From Vittaforma corneae ATCC 50505 (taxonomy: Eukaryota; Microsporidia; Nosematidae), in contig NW_006889857.1 of NCBI RefSeq assembly GCF_000231115.1, forward strand, positions 1 to 42,679: DNA of 42,679 nt, read 5' to 3'. The notes beneath the pieces are model-generated. The model did no database searches and had not been told where the DNA came from. It worked only from the letters and a program-made list of their open reading frames with translations. Of this stretch, positions 9,244 to 18,466 are shown piece by piece (the first letter of the stretch is position 1; the number at the start of each line of letters is the position of its first letter). The position numbers and the translations under genes were made by a program.

Positions 9244-10608
9244 ATGCAAAATATTTTTCCTCTTGCTCAGAAAGCTGTAATAGAACAAACAATAGGTACT
9301 TCCAGGCCCAGCGCTACTCCTCCAGAAGGGCAGAATGTAAAGGAAAGTAGTTTTGTCCACTCCAAGATGTCTTTATTTGATGTTTTACCAAAATGGTTCA
9401 AAGATGAGGAAATCTCAGAAATTGAGAAAATTTTTATATTGAAGATAAACAGGAAACTGTTTTTAGAAGTTGTTAACACGATAAAAGTAGAAGAGTTGAC
9501 TTACAATAAGACTGTTGACCTAGAATATAACAAGCTAACCAATCAAAATAGTGATTCGAAAGAAGATACTTTGAATAAAGACATTGCCAAATACTACCTT
9601 AAAGTAAGAAATAGCATTATCGAAATGTATAGAAAGTCACAGGGATACATCCCATTCAATTCCATCCTGACTTTTCAAGGATTTAACTATAAAGTATCTG
9701 CGAAAATATTTGATTTTTTGGAAGACAGTAAAATAATAAACTATCAAACTAATCTGTGTGCAATACTAAGCGATTTGGATGGAATATTAAATGACGAAGA
9801 CCCAGCTCAGCCTGAACAGCTAGAAACATCAAAAGATAATATTAATACAACTCGCCTAGATTTGTTAGCAAACAGTATAGTTGCAGTTCAGCCAGAATCA
9901 TCAAACGATGTGAAGATTAAGGAAAAATACTTCAAAAAAGAAACGCTAGAAAATAGTCAATGCACCTGTGGTAGAAAAGCACAGTACTTCACTTCTGATT
10001 TGGTATTCGTCTGTGAGACATGCTTTGAGTCTAACAAGTATCCTGCAGGATACTCTTCCCGCAATTTTCATAAAATAACAGATTCATTATTAAAATCAAT
10101 GTGGACAAAACAGGAAGAGTATATCCTCCTGAAAAATATAGAAAGGGTTGGGGATGATTGGTCTAGAGTATGTGAGGGCCTGAATAAGAGTGTGGATCAG
10201 TGTATATTTCATTTTATTAAAATGTCAATTATTGATGAATGTAATCTTTTCCCTTCCATGCCTTTTACGCAGGTGCCCAATCCCATAAGTACCCTCGTGG
10301 CCTTCGTATGCTCTATGGTCTATCCATCCATTTCGACTGAATTGGCTAAGAATGCAATCAGGTATCTGAATAGTCCCAATCTCATGGAAATTCTCCTTGA
10401 GGTATCTAAAGAGAAGAGCATGGAAGTGCTTGACATGGAGAAAAAGAAGCTCCAGAAGCTAGAAAATGTTGAGATTGAGGCTAAGATGAAGAGGGTGATG
10501 CTTAAGATTGATTCAATAAATGAGATGTATGCAGAAGTTCAGGCAGTCCGTAGTGAGCTTGAAGATCAACGAGAAAGGCTAATTGAAGAGTCAATAAGAA
10601 GTGAATAA
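9244..10608 (+). CDS. RSC8: SWIRM-ZZ-SANT chromatin remodelling subunit (Swi3/Rsc8/SMARCC-like)
   Basis: The 454-residue product has the Swi3/Rsc8 domain order. A SWIRM domain (about residues 45-175) begins near LPKWFKDEEISEIEK and includes YYLKVRNSIIEMYR and the final FLEDSKIINYQ. A small ZZ-like zinc finger follows (Cys pairs CTCG and CETC, about 240-260). A SANT/Myb domain (about 283-325) contains MWTKQEEYILLKNIE. A long C-terminal coiled coil (about 390-454) is the family's dimerisation region. These proteins are core scaffold subunits of SWI/SNF and RSC nucleosome remodellers in the nucleus. Which complex it joins cannot be told; the symbol is the nearest yeast name. Start at the first ATG. 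Confidence 0.85.
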   Translation: MQNIFPLAQKAVIEQTIGTSRPSATPPEGQNVKESSFVHSKMSLFDVLPKWFKDEEISEIEKIFILKINRKLFLEVVNTIKVEELTYNKTVDLEYNKLTNQNSDSKEDTLNKDIAKYYLKVRNSIIEMYRKSQGYIPFNSILTFQGFNYKVSAKIFDFLEDSKIINYQTNLCAILSDLDGILNDEDPAQPEQLETSKDNINTTRLDLLANSIVAVQPESSNDVKIKEKYFKKETLENSQCTCGRKAQYFTSDLVFVCETCFESNKYPAGYSSRNFHKITDSLLKSMWTKQEEYILLKNIERVGDDWSRVCEGLNKSVDQCIFHFIKMSIIDECNLFPSMPFTQVPNPISTLVAFVCSMVYPSISTELAKNAIRYLNSPNLMEILLEVSKEKSMEVLDMEKKKLQKLENVEIEAKMKRVMLKIDSINEMYAEVQAVRSELEDQRERLIEESIRSE

Positions 10609-10764
10609 AGCTGCTAATTTTTATATCCTTTACTTAGTATAGCACATCCTTATTAGTAGCAGGCAAGTATCCAGTAAATTAGTCTTATTTGCTTTGCTAC
10701 AAATTACCTACGTTTAGATTTTGAATCATCTACTTACAAACATGATTCTCGTTGAATTTCCAAA

Positions 10765-11094
10765 ATGCTTTTGTCAGTAAGCATGGGCTATAAATACAGG
10801 GACGAGTTGCCCTGCCCATTCAAAAACCAAATAAGAGCTATGGGCATGCTTCAGAAAGTAAAAGAATTCTTCTTTCCAAAATATTTTACCACATTCAAGC
10901 CTATTAACTATAAGGAGAGCATAAAGATTCTACATTCAAATGGCAATGACTTTATGGAGAGATACCGTAATCTGATGAGGATTAACCATCCCGATCTTGG
11001 AGGAAGTCCGTACGTTTGTATGAAAATCAACGAAGCCAAGAACTTTTTGTTAGAAGACAAAAAAGAGCTTAGCCAAATGGACAAAGGAGAATAA
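10765..11094 (+). CDS. PAM18: Pam18/Tim14-like J-protein of the mitosomal import motor
   Basis: 109 residues. The C-terminal half is a short J domain of the Pam18/Tim14/DNAJC19 type: a helix ending in Leu-Met-Arg-x-Asn, then HPD at residues 75-77, then LGGSPY and INEAKNFL, the family hallmark. In mitochondria Pam18 stimulates Hsp70 during protein import. Microsporidia keep mitosomes with a reduced import apparatus, so this is probably a mitosomal protein. Unlike typical Pam18, the N-terminus (residues 1-50) shows no clear transmembrane segment, only an aromatic stretch near 34-43. The usual protein is about 110-170 residues. Confidence 0.85.
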   Translation: MLLSVSMGYKYRDELPCPFKNQIRAMGMLQKVKEFFFPKYFTTFKPINYKESIKILHSNGNDFMERYRNLMRINHPDLGGSPYVCMKINEAKNFLLEDKKELSQMDKGE

Positions 11095-11327
11095 AAGACA
11101 AAGGTGCATTGTGGTCTGTTTAATTAACTGTGTTGGATAGCTGCGGTGTTTGTTGGTTTTATTTGGGAATTTTAACTAAATAAAGCTAGCAAGCTTCAAA
11201 ATCCTTTTTTTTGCAATCAAATGATAGTAGAAGAGGTGCTATGCACATAAAAGGACACATACATACGAGCTAAAATCAATAGGAGCATTGTTGCAGCAAC
11301 TAGCCTTTAGTTGACAGATATAACAAT

Positions 11328-11346
11328 AAATTTTCATGCACCCTCC
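11328..11346 (+). promoter_or_regulatory. AAATTTT/CCCTCCT start-proximal element
   Basis: AAATTTT at 11328-11334 and CCCTCCT at 11341-11347 lie just before ATG 11349. An ATG at 11336, inside the element, is in another frame and is ignored. Confidence 0.55.
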
Positions 11347-11348
11347 TG

Positions 11349-11612
11349 ATGCGTGCTTTCCTCAAGAAACTTGACCCAGAAATTGATTATGTAGGACAGG
11401 AATTTGCCATGCGATTGATGTATCTTATTATCCTTCTAGGATACACCCTGTCTTTCCTTCTTGGCTTGGTAACTAAGGATCTTACTTACACACTAGTTCT
11501 GGGAGTGGGCACAGTGGCCTTTGCTTTTATTGCTACAGTGCCATCCTGGCCATACTTCAGGAGAAATCCGCTCATGTTCAAAAAGGCCAAGAAAACAGTT
11601 AAACTTGAATAA
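11349..11612 (+). CDS. SPC1: Signal peptidase complex subunit 1 (SPC12/SPCS1)
   Basis: An 87-residue protein with two hydrophobic spans (about residues 23-43 and 48-66) and the SPC1 signature: IDYVGQEFA near the N-terminus, YT in the loop, and a Pro-x-Trp-Pro-x-(Y/F)-RRNP motif after the second span, followed by a basic tail. The family is a small non-catalytic subunit of the ER signal peptidase. Length agrees with the family (about 90-100). The start follows the AAATTTT/CCCTCCT element. Confidence 0.9.
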   Translation: MRAFLKKLDPEIDYVGQEFAMRLMYLIILLGYTLSFLLGLVTKDLTYTLVLGVGTVAFAFIATVPSWPYFRRNPLMFKKAKKTVKLE

Positions 11613-11849
11613 ATCTAAACCATGTTTAATATAATAACAGTATACAACGTTATTTGTTTTAGGGATATTTATAATCCGATCGAGAGCATAATCGTATAAT
11701 ATTTAATTGAAAGCATGAGTATTTTTAGAGGATATAACCTATTAGAAGGGAAAACAAAAACACATTCAAGTCAATGCAAGACTAATGATATTAAAAGCGA
11801 TAATAAAAATAATACTAGTAGAAAGTGTAACTAACAAAGAAATAAGGTT

Positions 11850-12440
11850 TCATTTACTTAAGTCAACAAGCTCACTTCTAGCACCTTCAGGCCCTATCAC
11901 ATCTAATTTCCACTTGTCTGTCTCGAGGACTAGTCTCTCCTTTAAGGTTTTTAAACAGTTGCGAATAAGACTTAAGGCTTCTTCCTCACTCATGTCCTTC
12001 TTGTACATCATATCATATATTCCAAACAGGAAATATAGACCATACCCAGTAACAACAAAGTTGTCTTCATGCACTGCTCCATATTTATCTATTCCGAATA
12101 GCTTGAGTGTATTGTCTTCACTCCTACCCCCTACTATTCCTTGTACTTCCAATGGCCTACTCCTAAGTGACTCATATATCTCAGATGAGAGTAATCTTGC
12201 TAGTAATTCGGGGCCTATTTTCTCCTTGTATTTCATGGAGAGGAGTTTTGAGTATTGTTCTAGCAATGATACTGTCCTGAACGAATCTCCTTGCTCTCCT
12301 GTTATGCATACAAGGCTGCCAGAGATATTAGCTGTGTATTCGTCATCCTCCTTTATTTTTATGATGCCACTACTTGTTAGTATTGTTTCCGAGCAGATTA
12401 GAAGATGTGTGTTTGTTTTAAGTCCTATTGAGATAGCCAT
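11850..12440 (-). CDS. PRE1: 20S proteasome subunit beta-4 (Pre1/PSMB2)
   Basis: 196 residues from the first ATG (12440); a TTG seven codons upstream is not needed. The protein starts directly with the mature beta-subunit fold (AISIGLKTN) and has no propeptide and no catalytic Thr1, as expected for the inactive beta-4 subunit. Matching features are the GEQGD loop, LRSRP in the middle, HGYG-type GYG before the helical region, and a late helix with SEEEALSLIRNCLKTLKERL. Length matches yeast Pre1 (198). The C-run ACTCCC lies a few bases before the start. The gene is divergent from the Hop1-like gene (170 bp between starts). Confidence 0.85.
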   Translation of the reverse strand: MAISIGLKTNTHLLICSETILTSSGIIKIKEDDEYTANISGSLVCITGEQGDSFRTVSLLEQYSKLLSMKYKEKIGPELLARLLSSEIYESLRSRPLEVQGIVGGRSEDNTLKLFGIDKYGAVHEDNFVVTGYGLYFLFGIYDMMYKKDMSEEEALSLIRNCLKTLKERLVLETDKWKLDVIGPEGARSELVDLSK

Positions 12441-12610
12441 AGAATTAAATGGGAGTAACAAAAGCTATAAAATACAAGTAATTTCAATAAGCCAACAATA
12501 GTCAATAATAACGCATTGATATGTGTTATTAATGATTAATACAGCTTAACACCTCACCTTTGATGCTTAAATATTAAACATCTTAAAATATCCTTTTTGC
12601 ATAATCTTTT

Positions 12611-13732
12611 ATGCAACAAGAACAAGATACAATCAGCTTGGCACTTGGCGTAATTTCATACTTGAGATGTCTATTTTCAGAAGAATCCTTTGAAAACCAA
12701 AAGGTAAATGGATTAGAGCTTAAAGTTCTAAGGAACACGCCTGAGACAGTCAAAATGATCAATTGGATCCAGAACCTAAATACCCATAAGGACAAAATCT
12801 ATAAAATAGCAATAGGAATATACTCTATTATAGAAAATGAAGAAATTCTAGTTGAGATGTATTCTATTCAGGTTAATACACAATTAGACTTCAAGAATAT
12901 CTGCCGAAGCCTTCAGAAAATGAATCTTCTCAGAGGAAAGTACATTGTAAAGATGAAAGTGTTTACCACCGCCTTTATTGAAATACAAGGGTTTAAAAGA
13001 AGCGGAGAGGTATGGAATCTTAAGGATTTGAAGGAGGTTGAGATGAATGGACTCAAGGTATATTTGCAGCAAGACAAGAGGCCCGCCAACAGCAATGCCA
13101 ACAATATGAATAGTAGCACTAGCAACAGCAGTATTGTGTCAAATAGTGACAGTTGTAATGGCACGTCTAATAATCTACCTGACGGTAAATCAAACAATAC
13201 TCGCATTGACTGTTCATGCACAATAAACTCAAACGAAAATGAAATGATCCTTTGCACAAAGTGCCTATGCTGGGTTCATTCCTCTTGCCATGGATTTTTC
13301 TCTTCGAAAGACAAGAGAATCAAAAAAGATTTTATTTGCTATTCCTGTTCAGGCATTAAAAGTAAAGAGCTGAGGGATTGCTGTCTTTACAGACGAGTGT
13401 TAAGTGTGGTTTACAACGAAACAGTTGTAGGCAAGACTGATGATAGAGACAACAATGGAAACATTAACACTAAGACGACTGGGAATGCTAGCATTTCAAA
13501 GAGTGAAATGAACGAATTTCTTCAAAAGAGGCTTTTCCTTGCTCCTTCTTTTACGAGTGAATTGACTAAGAAGCTATTAAATGATGGATTTCTAAAGACA
13601 TTCAAGAATAGTGTTGAAGTAGTGAAGAATAGGGAAATAAAAGAGAAGATCAAGGAATATTTTAATGGAAAGAGGATGGAGTGCTTAATATCAATGAATG
13701 AAATACGGTGTGATATAAACTACAAGCAATAA
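12611..13732 (+). CDS. HOP1: HORMA-PHD protein, Hop1-like meiotic chromosome axis factor
   Basis: 373 residues. The N-terminal HORMA domain (about residues 8-150) opens with a helix ending YLRCLF and contains LKVLR, LVKW-like MINWIQNL and a long strand pair around YKIAIGIYSI. An Asn/Ser-rich linker follows (about 158-198). A PHD-type zinc finger starts at C201 with CSC, then CTKC, WVHSSC and a final CYSC. The last 100 residues are helical and may be the winged-helix part of the Hop1 chromatin-binding region (inference). HORMA+PHD is the layout of Hop1-type proteins, which organise meiotic chromosome axes. The alternative is another HORMA protein, but Mad2 and Rev7 lack the zinc finger. Confidence 0.8.
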   Translation: MQQEQDTISLALGVISYLRCLFSEESFENQKVNGLELKVLRNTPETVKMINWIQNLNTHKDKIYKIAIGIYSIIENEEILVEMYSIQVNTQLDFKNICRSLQKMNLLRGKYIVKMKVFTTAFIEIQGFKRSGEVWNLKDLKEVEMNGLKVYLQQDKRPANSNANNMNSSTSNSSIVSNSDSCNGTSNNLPDGKSNNTRIDCSCTINSNENEMILCTKCLCWVHSSCHGFFSSKDKRIKKDFICYSCSGIKSKELRDCCLYRRVLSVVYNETVVGKTDDRDNNGNINTKTTGNASISKSEMNEFLQKRLFLAPSFTSELTKKLLNDGFLKTFKNSVEVVKNREIKEKIKEYFNGKRMECLISMNEIRCDINYKQ

Positions 13733-13765
13733 TGGACTTGATTGCACGGTTGTAGGTTATACAAA

Positions 13766-13990
13766 ATGAACGTTATTTTTGAAGTGCGTTTTCGAGGGAT
13801 GTTTTTATTTATAAGCATTTTAAGTATCAAAAGTATTACAAATGGCCAATTGATGTGTGGAAACGATCTATTTAACATCAGCTGTCAAATAAGTGTTCCA
13901 ACACAAAATAGGCTTATATTTCTTCAATTAGATATATGCACTTTCCTTGTGCTTTTTGTGCTAAAATTAAGTAAATGTAAGGTAGACTGA
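13766..13990 (+). CDS. Small secreted or membrane protein, uncertain
   Basis: 74 residues from the first ATG. A hydrophobic stretch (about residues 10-25) looks like a signal peptide or anchor. It is followed by an N-glycosylation-like NIS site, two Cys and a second hydrophobic segment (about 52-68). It lies 33 bp after the Hop1-like gene and 49 bp before the end of Rpb5. I recognise no family and its reality is uncertain because of its short length. Confidence 0.35.
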   Translation: MNVIFEVRFRGMFLFISILSIKSITNGQLMCGNDLFNISCQISVPTQNRLIFLQLDICTFLVLFVLKLSKCKVD

Positions 13991-14039
13991 ACCAATCAAA
14001 AGTAATGCTAGTAGAATATATAATTTATACTGCCACTGT

Positions 14040-14633
14040 TCATTTGGGCCCCGGCTCGCGCACTACCCTGTAGTACAATGCTGTTCCTGCTGTCTGACTG
14101 TTCCTTGTTATTTCAAAAATAACCCCTGCCTTGGCTCCAAAGAATCTACACACTGGATCTGTAGTTAGAATTGTTGGAAGATTAGACATTTCACATTTAA
14201 GCTTATTTAATAGCTCTTTCTGTTCACTCTCGCTCATTATTCTATGCTTTGGAACAAGATGGTGCTTGGTTATATTAAATTGTAGTTCCTCGACAAGAAA
14301 GTGTTCTAGATTAAGTTTTATGCTCTTCATAAGAACCTTGCAGGCTGGATTAAGCTTGGCACTGGTTATGAGAATGACATTGGCTATTCCCTGGGCTGCG
14401 TATTCATTTGTAAGTGTTTCAAGAGACTTTTTTGAAAGCTTATCTTCACTTGTAAAGTGGACAGCAAAGGGCTGGTCCTTTGAACAGACAAAATTGAGAG
14501 TACTGGGATTATTTTCTGCGTTGGGAAACTGGGACACAAAAGAGGCGTAATCCAAGGGCATGTTGGAAGATGAGTATCCTCTTTCATTGAGCATTTCAAT
14601 GATTGTGTTTCTAGCAAGCCAAAGTTCACGCAT
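14040..14633 (-). CDS. RPB5: RNA polymerase subunit Rpb5 (RPABC1), shared by Pol I, II and III
   Basis: 197 residues from ATG 14633. Upstream codons would need a TTG start. The N-terminal jaw domain contains LWLARNTIIEMLNERGY. The C-terminal assembly domain carries the family motif HHLVPKHRIMSESE followed by LL, then DPV-RF-GAK-G, Ile-Arg/Ser-x-T-G and YYRVV at the end. The yeast protein is 215 residues, so this is slightly shortened, as usual for microsporidia. A C-run (CGTCCCTC) lies about 20 bases before the start. The gene converges on the preceding small gene. Confidence 0.92.
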   Translation of the reverse strand: MRELWLARNTIIEMLNERGYSSSNMPLDYASFVSQFPNAENNPSTLNFVCSKDQPFAVHFTSEDKLSKKSLETLTNEYAAQGIANVILITSAKLNPACKVLMKSIKLNLEHFLVEELQFNITKHHLVPKHRIMSESEQKELLNKLKCEMSNLPTILTTDPVCRFFGAKAGVIFEITRNSQTAGTALYYRVVREPGPK

Positions 14634-14856
14634 GTGCAGTTTTCTTTTTGAGGGACGCAAGTTTTATTGAAAAAAATGAAAGGACTGAGCAAAACAAGTA
14701 AATTTCGGAAACTGCAAAATTGAATGTCGGCAACAAACTTTTATACTCTTTATTTTGTTCCTATTTGAACTAGAATTAAAAATAAATGACTATGAAGAAG
14801 GCTAAACAGTATTGAAAGTGTCATTGTAGTTTGCAACACGTTCAAGTAAGCTGTTT

Positions 14857-16494
14857 TCAATTGCTCCCCATCATATAAAATATTAACAACCCAATCATTA
14901 AAACATCAACACAGACCATTATTAAGAGGGTAAATTTTACAACTTTTGTGTTGCTCTGAGCTGTCTTCAGTTCAGCCACAGCTGAAATTAACGTTGATGC
15001 TTCTTTGCCAGCACTTTTTGACATTTCAATTAACCTTAAATTTTGATCTTCTGATAGTATTTCAATAATGTCCTCAATCTCTGCCATTATTTCATCATAT
15101 CCTGTCTGGTCTGTGTCTAGATTCACTTCTTCTACTTGTATTATATTTGGTTTTGCTTCTTCTTCTACTTGTATTACGTCTTTTGGTTTTTCTTCTGCCG
15201 TCTTTTCTATGTAAATGTCTGGAAACCTTGATATTAAGCCCCCTTTCAGCTTTTCTTTCTCATCATCACTCAGATACCTTTTTAGTGTAAAGGCCATAAG
15301 CTTTGATGACAGGATTCTCAGGGACTTGAAGAATTTCTCGCCATTTGACTGTGTGGTCTTCCTAGTGTTTGGAAACATTAAATTATAGAAGTATGCATAC
15401 GATATACCTGGGAAGAAGTAATAGTCTGACACTCTGTTTCCCAATATCGTAAGATACTCATTATCAAATAGGAGAATAAGGTTACTCACGACATGTGCAA
15501 TGGTATATATTAATTCTAGATCAACAGCAATGATGTACAGGCTTGATTGTAGGGCACTCCGCAAATAATCACCATAGTTGCTTATCTCAGCTCTTCTTTT
15601 TACTTCGATTTGTTTCTTAAGGCTCCATTTTTCAGTAAATAAACACTTCTTTAAAAGTTCATGTTCTGTCAAAAATTTTTTTTCCAATTTTTTATAATCC
15701 TCCCCTACTGACTTAAACACCTTATCAAGTAGCATGCCTAGGTTCTGAGGAATCAAGTCTTTTTTATATTTCTCATCGTAGACAAAGAAATACAACAAAG
15801 ATATAAGACTGTCATAAGCTACATTTAGACTGCTTTCCAGCTTGTCACTGTCAGATTTGTTTATAACTGTACTGACTATCTCAATATGGTATTTTAGCTC
15901 TGCAAAAATTTTTACAAGTAAATTTTTTACTGGGATGCTTAAGGGCGGGCTGAATACGTCATACTGACTGTTTAGATTATAAACGATCTTAAGAATGGAC
16001 AAATCTCCCTGCATTATTGCTTGTTTCTTAAAATCTTTGTCTGCAAGTGTCTGTTTCTTAAAGTCGTCGTCTGCAAATGCTTCTATCTTCTCCTTTGTAA
16101 TGAAGAAATTGTTGTTAATTAGTGATATAAGAAAGTCAGAGCATCTTTCGAATTTTCGGATGTCTTCGTCATGTAAATGAATATCAAATCTCCCCAAGTA
16201 TGGATTTTTATTTGTTTTAAACTTCAGTATTTCAGACTTTAGTGCATCGTCAACCACGGTATTTTTCCTTGCCACTTCATCTTCTGTCTGCTTTACATTT
16301 ACTAGTGCTGGAACATAATATTTTGATAAAATACTGGTGTATATTAAAATGAATGTGAGAATATCCGAACGAGCATACTCGGGTGCATTGTGTCTATCTC
16401 TGTTCACTTCAACACTTTTTACGTTCACCTTGCTGGTGCTTGAGGTTTGTGTGCACTGGACAAGAACAACTAAGAGAGTAACCTTCAAAATCAT
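14857..16494 (-). CDS. Large secreted/membrane-anchored protein, function unknown
   Basis: 545 residues. The N-terminal signal peptide (about residues 1-17, MILKVTLLVVLV core) is followed by a long, mainly helical, Lys/Glu-rich region. A C-terminal hydrophobic span (about 518-540) lies just before a short tail, giving a type I-like membrane anchor. Two short internal repeats are visible: DFKKQ twice near residues 145-160 and IIQVEE/VIQVEE with intervening KP near 445-465. No family is recognised. Secretion to the surface or to the host interface is plausible but only inferred. It is divergent from the Jjj1-like gene (293 bp between starts). Confidence 0.75.
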   Translation of the reverse strand: MILKVTLLVVLVQCTQTSSTSKVNVKSVEVNRDRHNAPEYARSDILTFILIYTSILSKYYVPALVNVKQTEDEVARKNTVVDDALKSEILKFKTNKNPYLGRFDIHLHDEDIRKFERCSDFLISLINNNFFITKEKIEAFADDDFKKQTLADKDFKKQAIMQGDLSILKIVYNLNSQYDVFSPPLSIPVKNLLVKIFAELKYHIEIVSTVINKSDSDKLESSLNVAYDSLISLLYFFVYDEKYKKDLIPQNLGMLLDKVFKSVGEDYKKLEKKFLTEHELLKKCLFTEKWSLKKQIEVKRRAEISNYGDYLRSALQSSLYIIAVDLELIYTIAHVVSNLILLFDNEYLTILGNRVSDYYFFPGISYAYFYNLMFPNTRKTTQSNGEKFFKSLRILSSKLMAFTLKRYLSDDEKEKLKGGLISRFPDIYIEKTAEEKPKDVIQVEEEAKPNIIQVEEVNLDTDQTGYDEIMAEIEDIIEILSEDQNLRLIEMSKSAGKEASTLISAVAELKTAQSNTKVVKFTLLIMVCVDVLMIGLLIFYMMGSN

Positions 16495-16787
16495 TTTAAG
16501 GAGAACATTTCCTTATTTTATGCGCCATTGAAGATGGTGAGCAATTAAAGGGACTAGGAATGAGTACCAATCAGCAGTTAGATATTAAAAATCTAGTTAA
16601 AATGGGATAGATTTTTTTATTCAAATACCCTTAAGCTGGTTTATGCCCCACTGTTGATAGATTTGACTTTGTACATATAGAAACTTGCCTGTTTAATTAA
16701 TTCAATCGATGTACTTTTCTGCATGGATGGTATTTACGTACCCACACTTGAGATTGTCCTTGGCTTTCTTGGATAAGTGCCCTCCAC

Positions 16788-17897
16788 ATGGGCCATGCAT
16801 TCTCAAGAATTAAAGAAGAAGCCAGTGAAGACAGCAGCATTACTTTGTCCTTTGAATCTGTTTTAGGTGTTCAAGAGCTGATAACAGTCGAAGAGGCTAG
16901 AAAAGTATACATCAAACTGTTCTATGAAAACCAAGGAAACAACGACAAGCTAGTTGAGATAAATGACGCGTTCAATCTATTTAAAAGCAGTGTGGACGTA
17001 GATCTTTATTATTTAATCTATACGGGAATATATGGCACGGGCAAAGCTCAAGAAAGAACGGTCATCAACCAATTTGAAAGTCAACAGCTAAAGAAAGTCA
17101 AGAGTGCACAATCTGTTTCAAATGCAGACGCTACAACAGGTGGGTGCCGACTTAATACAGCAGACAAGTATGATCTGGAAATTATCAGAAATAGCGACGG
17201 TTCCGTAGTGCTAAAATACAAAGGATTTACTAAACCTTTTGACTTTACCCACTTTTCCCACGACTTTTTTGAGAAGTTGTCCAATCGTTTTCAAATCAAA
17301 GCGCCTGTCAAGTTTAAAGATTCTGACTTTTTGAGATTTTACAGTTTCTGGAGTCATTTTCTTGCAGCAGACAAGGCTCTTGAAAATAAGGTAAGAAGGA
17401 TTGTAAGAATAATCAAAGAGAATGATCCAAGATTAAATAATAGAGAAAATAAATGTGCTATTGACAGCAAGAGTTACAAACACAGTGCCAAAATCTATGA
17501 AAAGAAGGAAAAACAGTGGAAACATTTTTGTGAAGCCTGCAAAAAAGGATTTAACAGCGACAATACATTAAGGGATCATTTGAATAGCAGGCAACACAAG
17601 AGCAAGAATGTAGTAGATAACAACACTACTGATAAAAGTATTGATGAAAGAGGAGACTGTCGGAATGTTGAGTGTAGCCAAAATAGTAAAGACAATCACA
17701 GTATCGATGAGGCTTTGAGCGAGGATCATTATAAAGATATTGGTGTTAATTTAACTTCTAATGACAGCTTGAAAGCTGAGTGCGATCCAAGTACCTGGCA
17801 AAGTGCAGACCATCCTATTTTCAGGACTTGTGGGATTTGTAAAGAAGTCCTTAAGACAAGATCTGAGCTAGTTTTGCATCTCAAGAAAGATCACTGA
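16788..17897 (+). CDS. JJJ1: Jjj1/DNAJC21-like ribosome biogenesis protein with degenerate J domain
   Basis: 369 residues. Residues about 22-72 look like a J domain (VLGV, a Val-Glu-Glu-Ala helix II, then EINDAFNLF as helix III), but the HPD tripeptide is replaced by YEN at 46-48. Residues about 180-230 contain FLRFYSFW and VRRIVRIIKENDPRL, as in Jjj1, where KRDPR follows the charged helix. A JAZ/U1-type C2H2 finger uses C248, C251, H264 and H270; a second C2H2 finger ends the protein (CGICKEVL...HLKKDH). Jjj1 helps release factors from cytoplasmic pre-60S particles by stimulating Hsp70. Without HPD that stimulation is doubtful. Confidence 0.75.
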   Translation: MGHAFSRIKEEASEDSSITLSFESVLGVQELITVEEARKVYIKLFYENQGNNDKLVEINDAFNLFKSSVDVDLYYLIYTGIYGTGKAQERTVINQFESQQLKKVKSAQSVSNADATTGGCRLNTADKYDLEIIRNSDGSVVLKYKGFTKPFDFTHFSHDFFEKLSNRFQIKAPVKFKDSDFLRFYSFWSHFLAADKALENKVRRIVRIIKENDPRLNNRENKCAIDSKSYKHSAKIYEKKEKQWKHFCEACKKGFNSDNTLRDHLNSRQHKSKNVVDNNTTDKSIDERGDCRNVECSQNSKDNHSIDEALSEDHYKDIGVNLTSNDSLKAECDPSTWQSADHPIFRTCGICKEVLKTRSELVLHLKKDH

Positions 17898-18394
17898 CTA
17901 AAAACAAACATGCAATTCACATACTTTCTGATGAAAGAAGCTTCTATTGCAAATATCTGTTCTGAATCTGTATTGTGGAAGTTTTATTTTGTCAGAAGCT
18001 TGTTGTATTTTCTTTAATATGCAAATGAGTGTACTTAAAGCGTTTTTAAAGCATATTTGCCACCATTTCTCATTCATGGTATTTCACTTACAAATAAAAA
18101 GTTAGTGGCACACCATCTTACTACAAGCTGTAATGCTCTCCTTCGCAACACTCTGAAATGGCACACCAGCAATTGCTGTATCAACCAATAAGCGGCGAGA
18201 CTACAGCATAGTATTATGAGACCTCGGATATGCTTTAAAGCGTATAAGATTCTTTGACTGAAAGAGAAACAAGCACATACTTATGACTTTCTTCCCTCTA
18301 TACTAATAAATTGAGTTGCAGCATAAACAAAGACTTTATAAGCATTTAATCTTTAAACCCAGTACGGACATGTTGTGCTGGATTCAAAAGAAAA
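17898..18394. other. Spacer before tRNA-Ala, nothing recognised
   Basis: A 497-bp gap. It contains two copies of the short word GGCACACCA (about 18107 and 18160) and a TTTAAAGCG word repeated around 18037 and 18234, but no open frame or structured RNA that I can support. Confidence 0.45.
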
Positions 18395-18466
18395 TGGAGC
18401 TAACAGGATTCGAACCCATGGCCTCTTACATGCAAAGCAAGCGCTCTACCACTGAGCTATAGCCCC
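18395..18466 (-). tRNA. tRNA-Ala (anticodon TGC)
   Basis: A 72-nt cloverleaf read on the minus strand. The 7-bp acceptor stem GGGGCTA/TAGCTCC has one G-T pair. The D arm is GCTC...GAGC. The anticodon stem CTTGC/GTAAG holds the loop TTTGCAT (TGC). The T arm contains GGTTCGAATCC. The discriminator is A and no CCA is encoded. No intron. Confidence 0.95.

Noticed and set aside
11785..12501. A 238-codon plus-strand frame across the proteasome gene
   Set aside because: Non-ATG beginning, antisense of a clear proteasome beta-4 gene.
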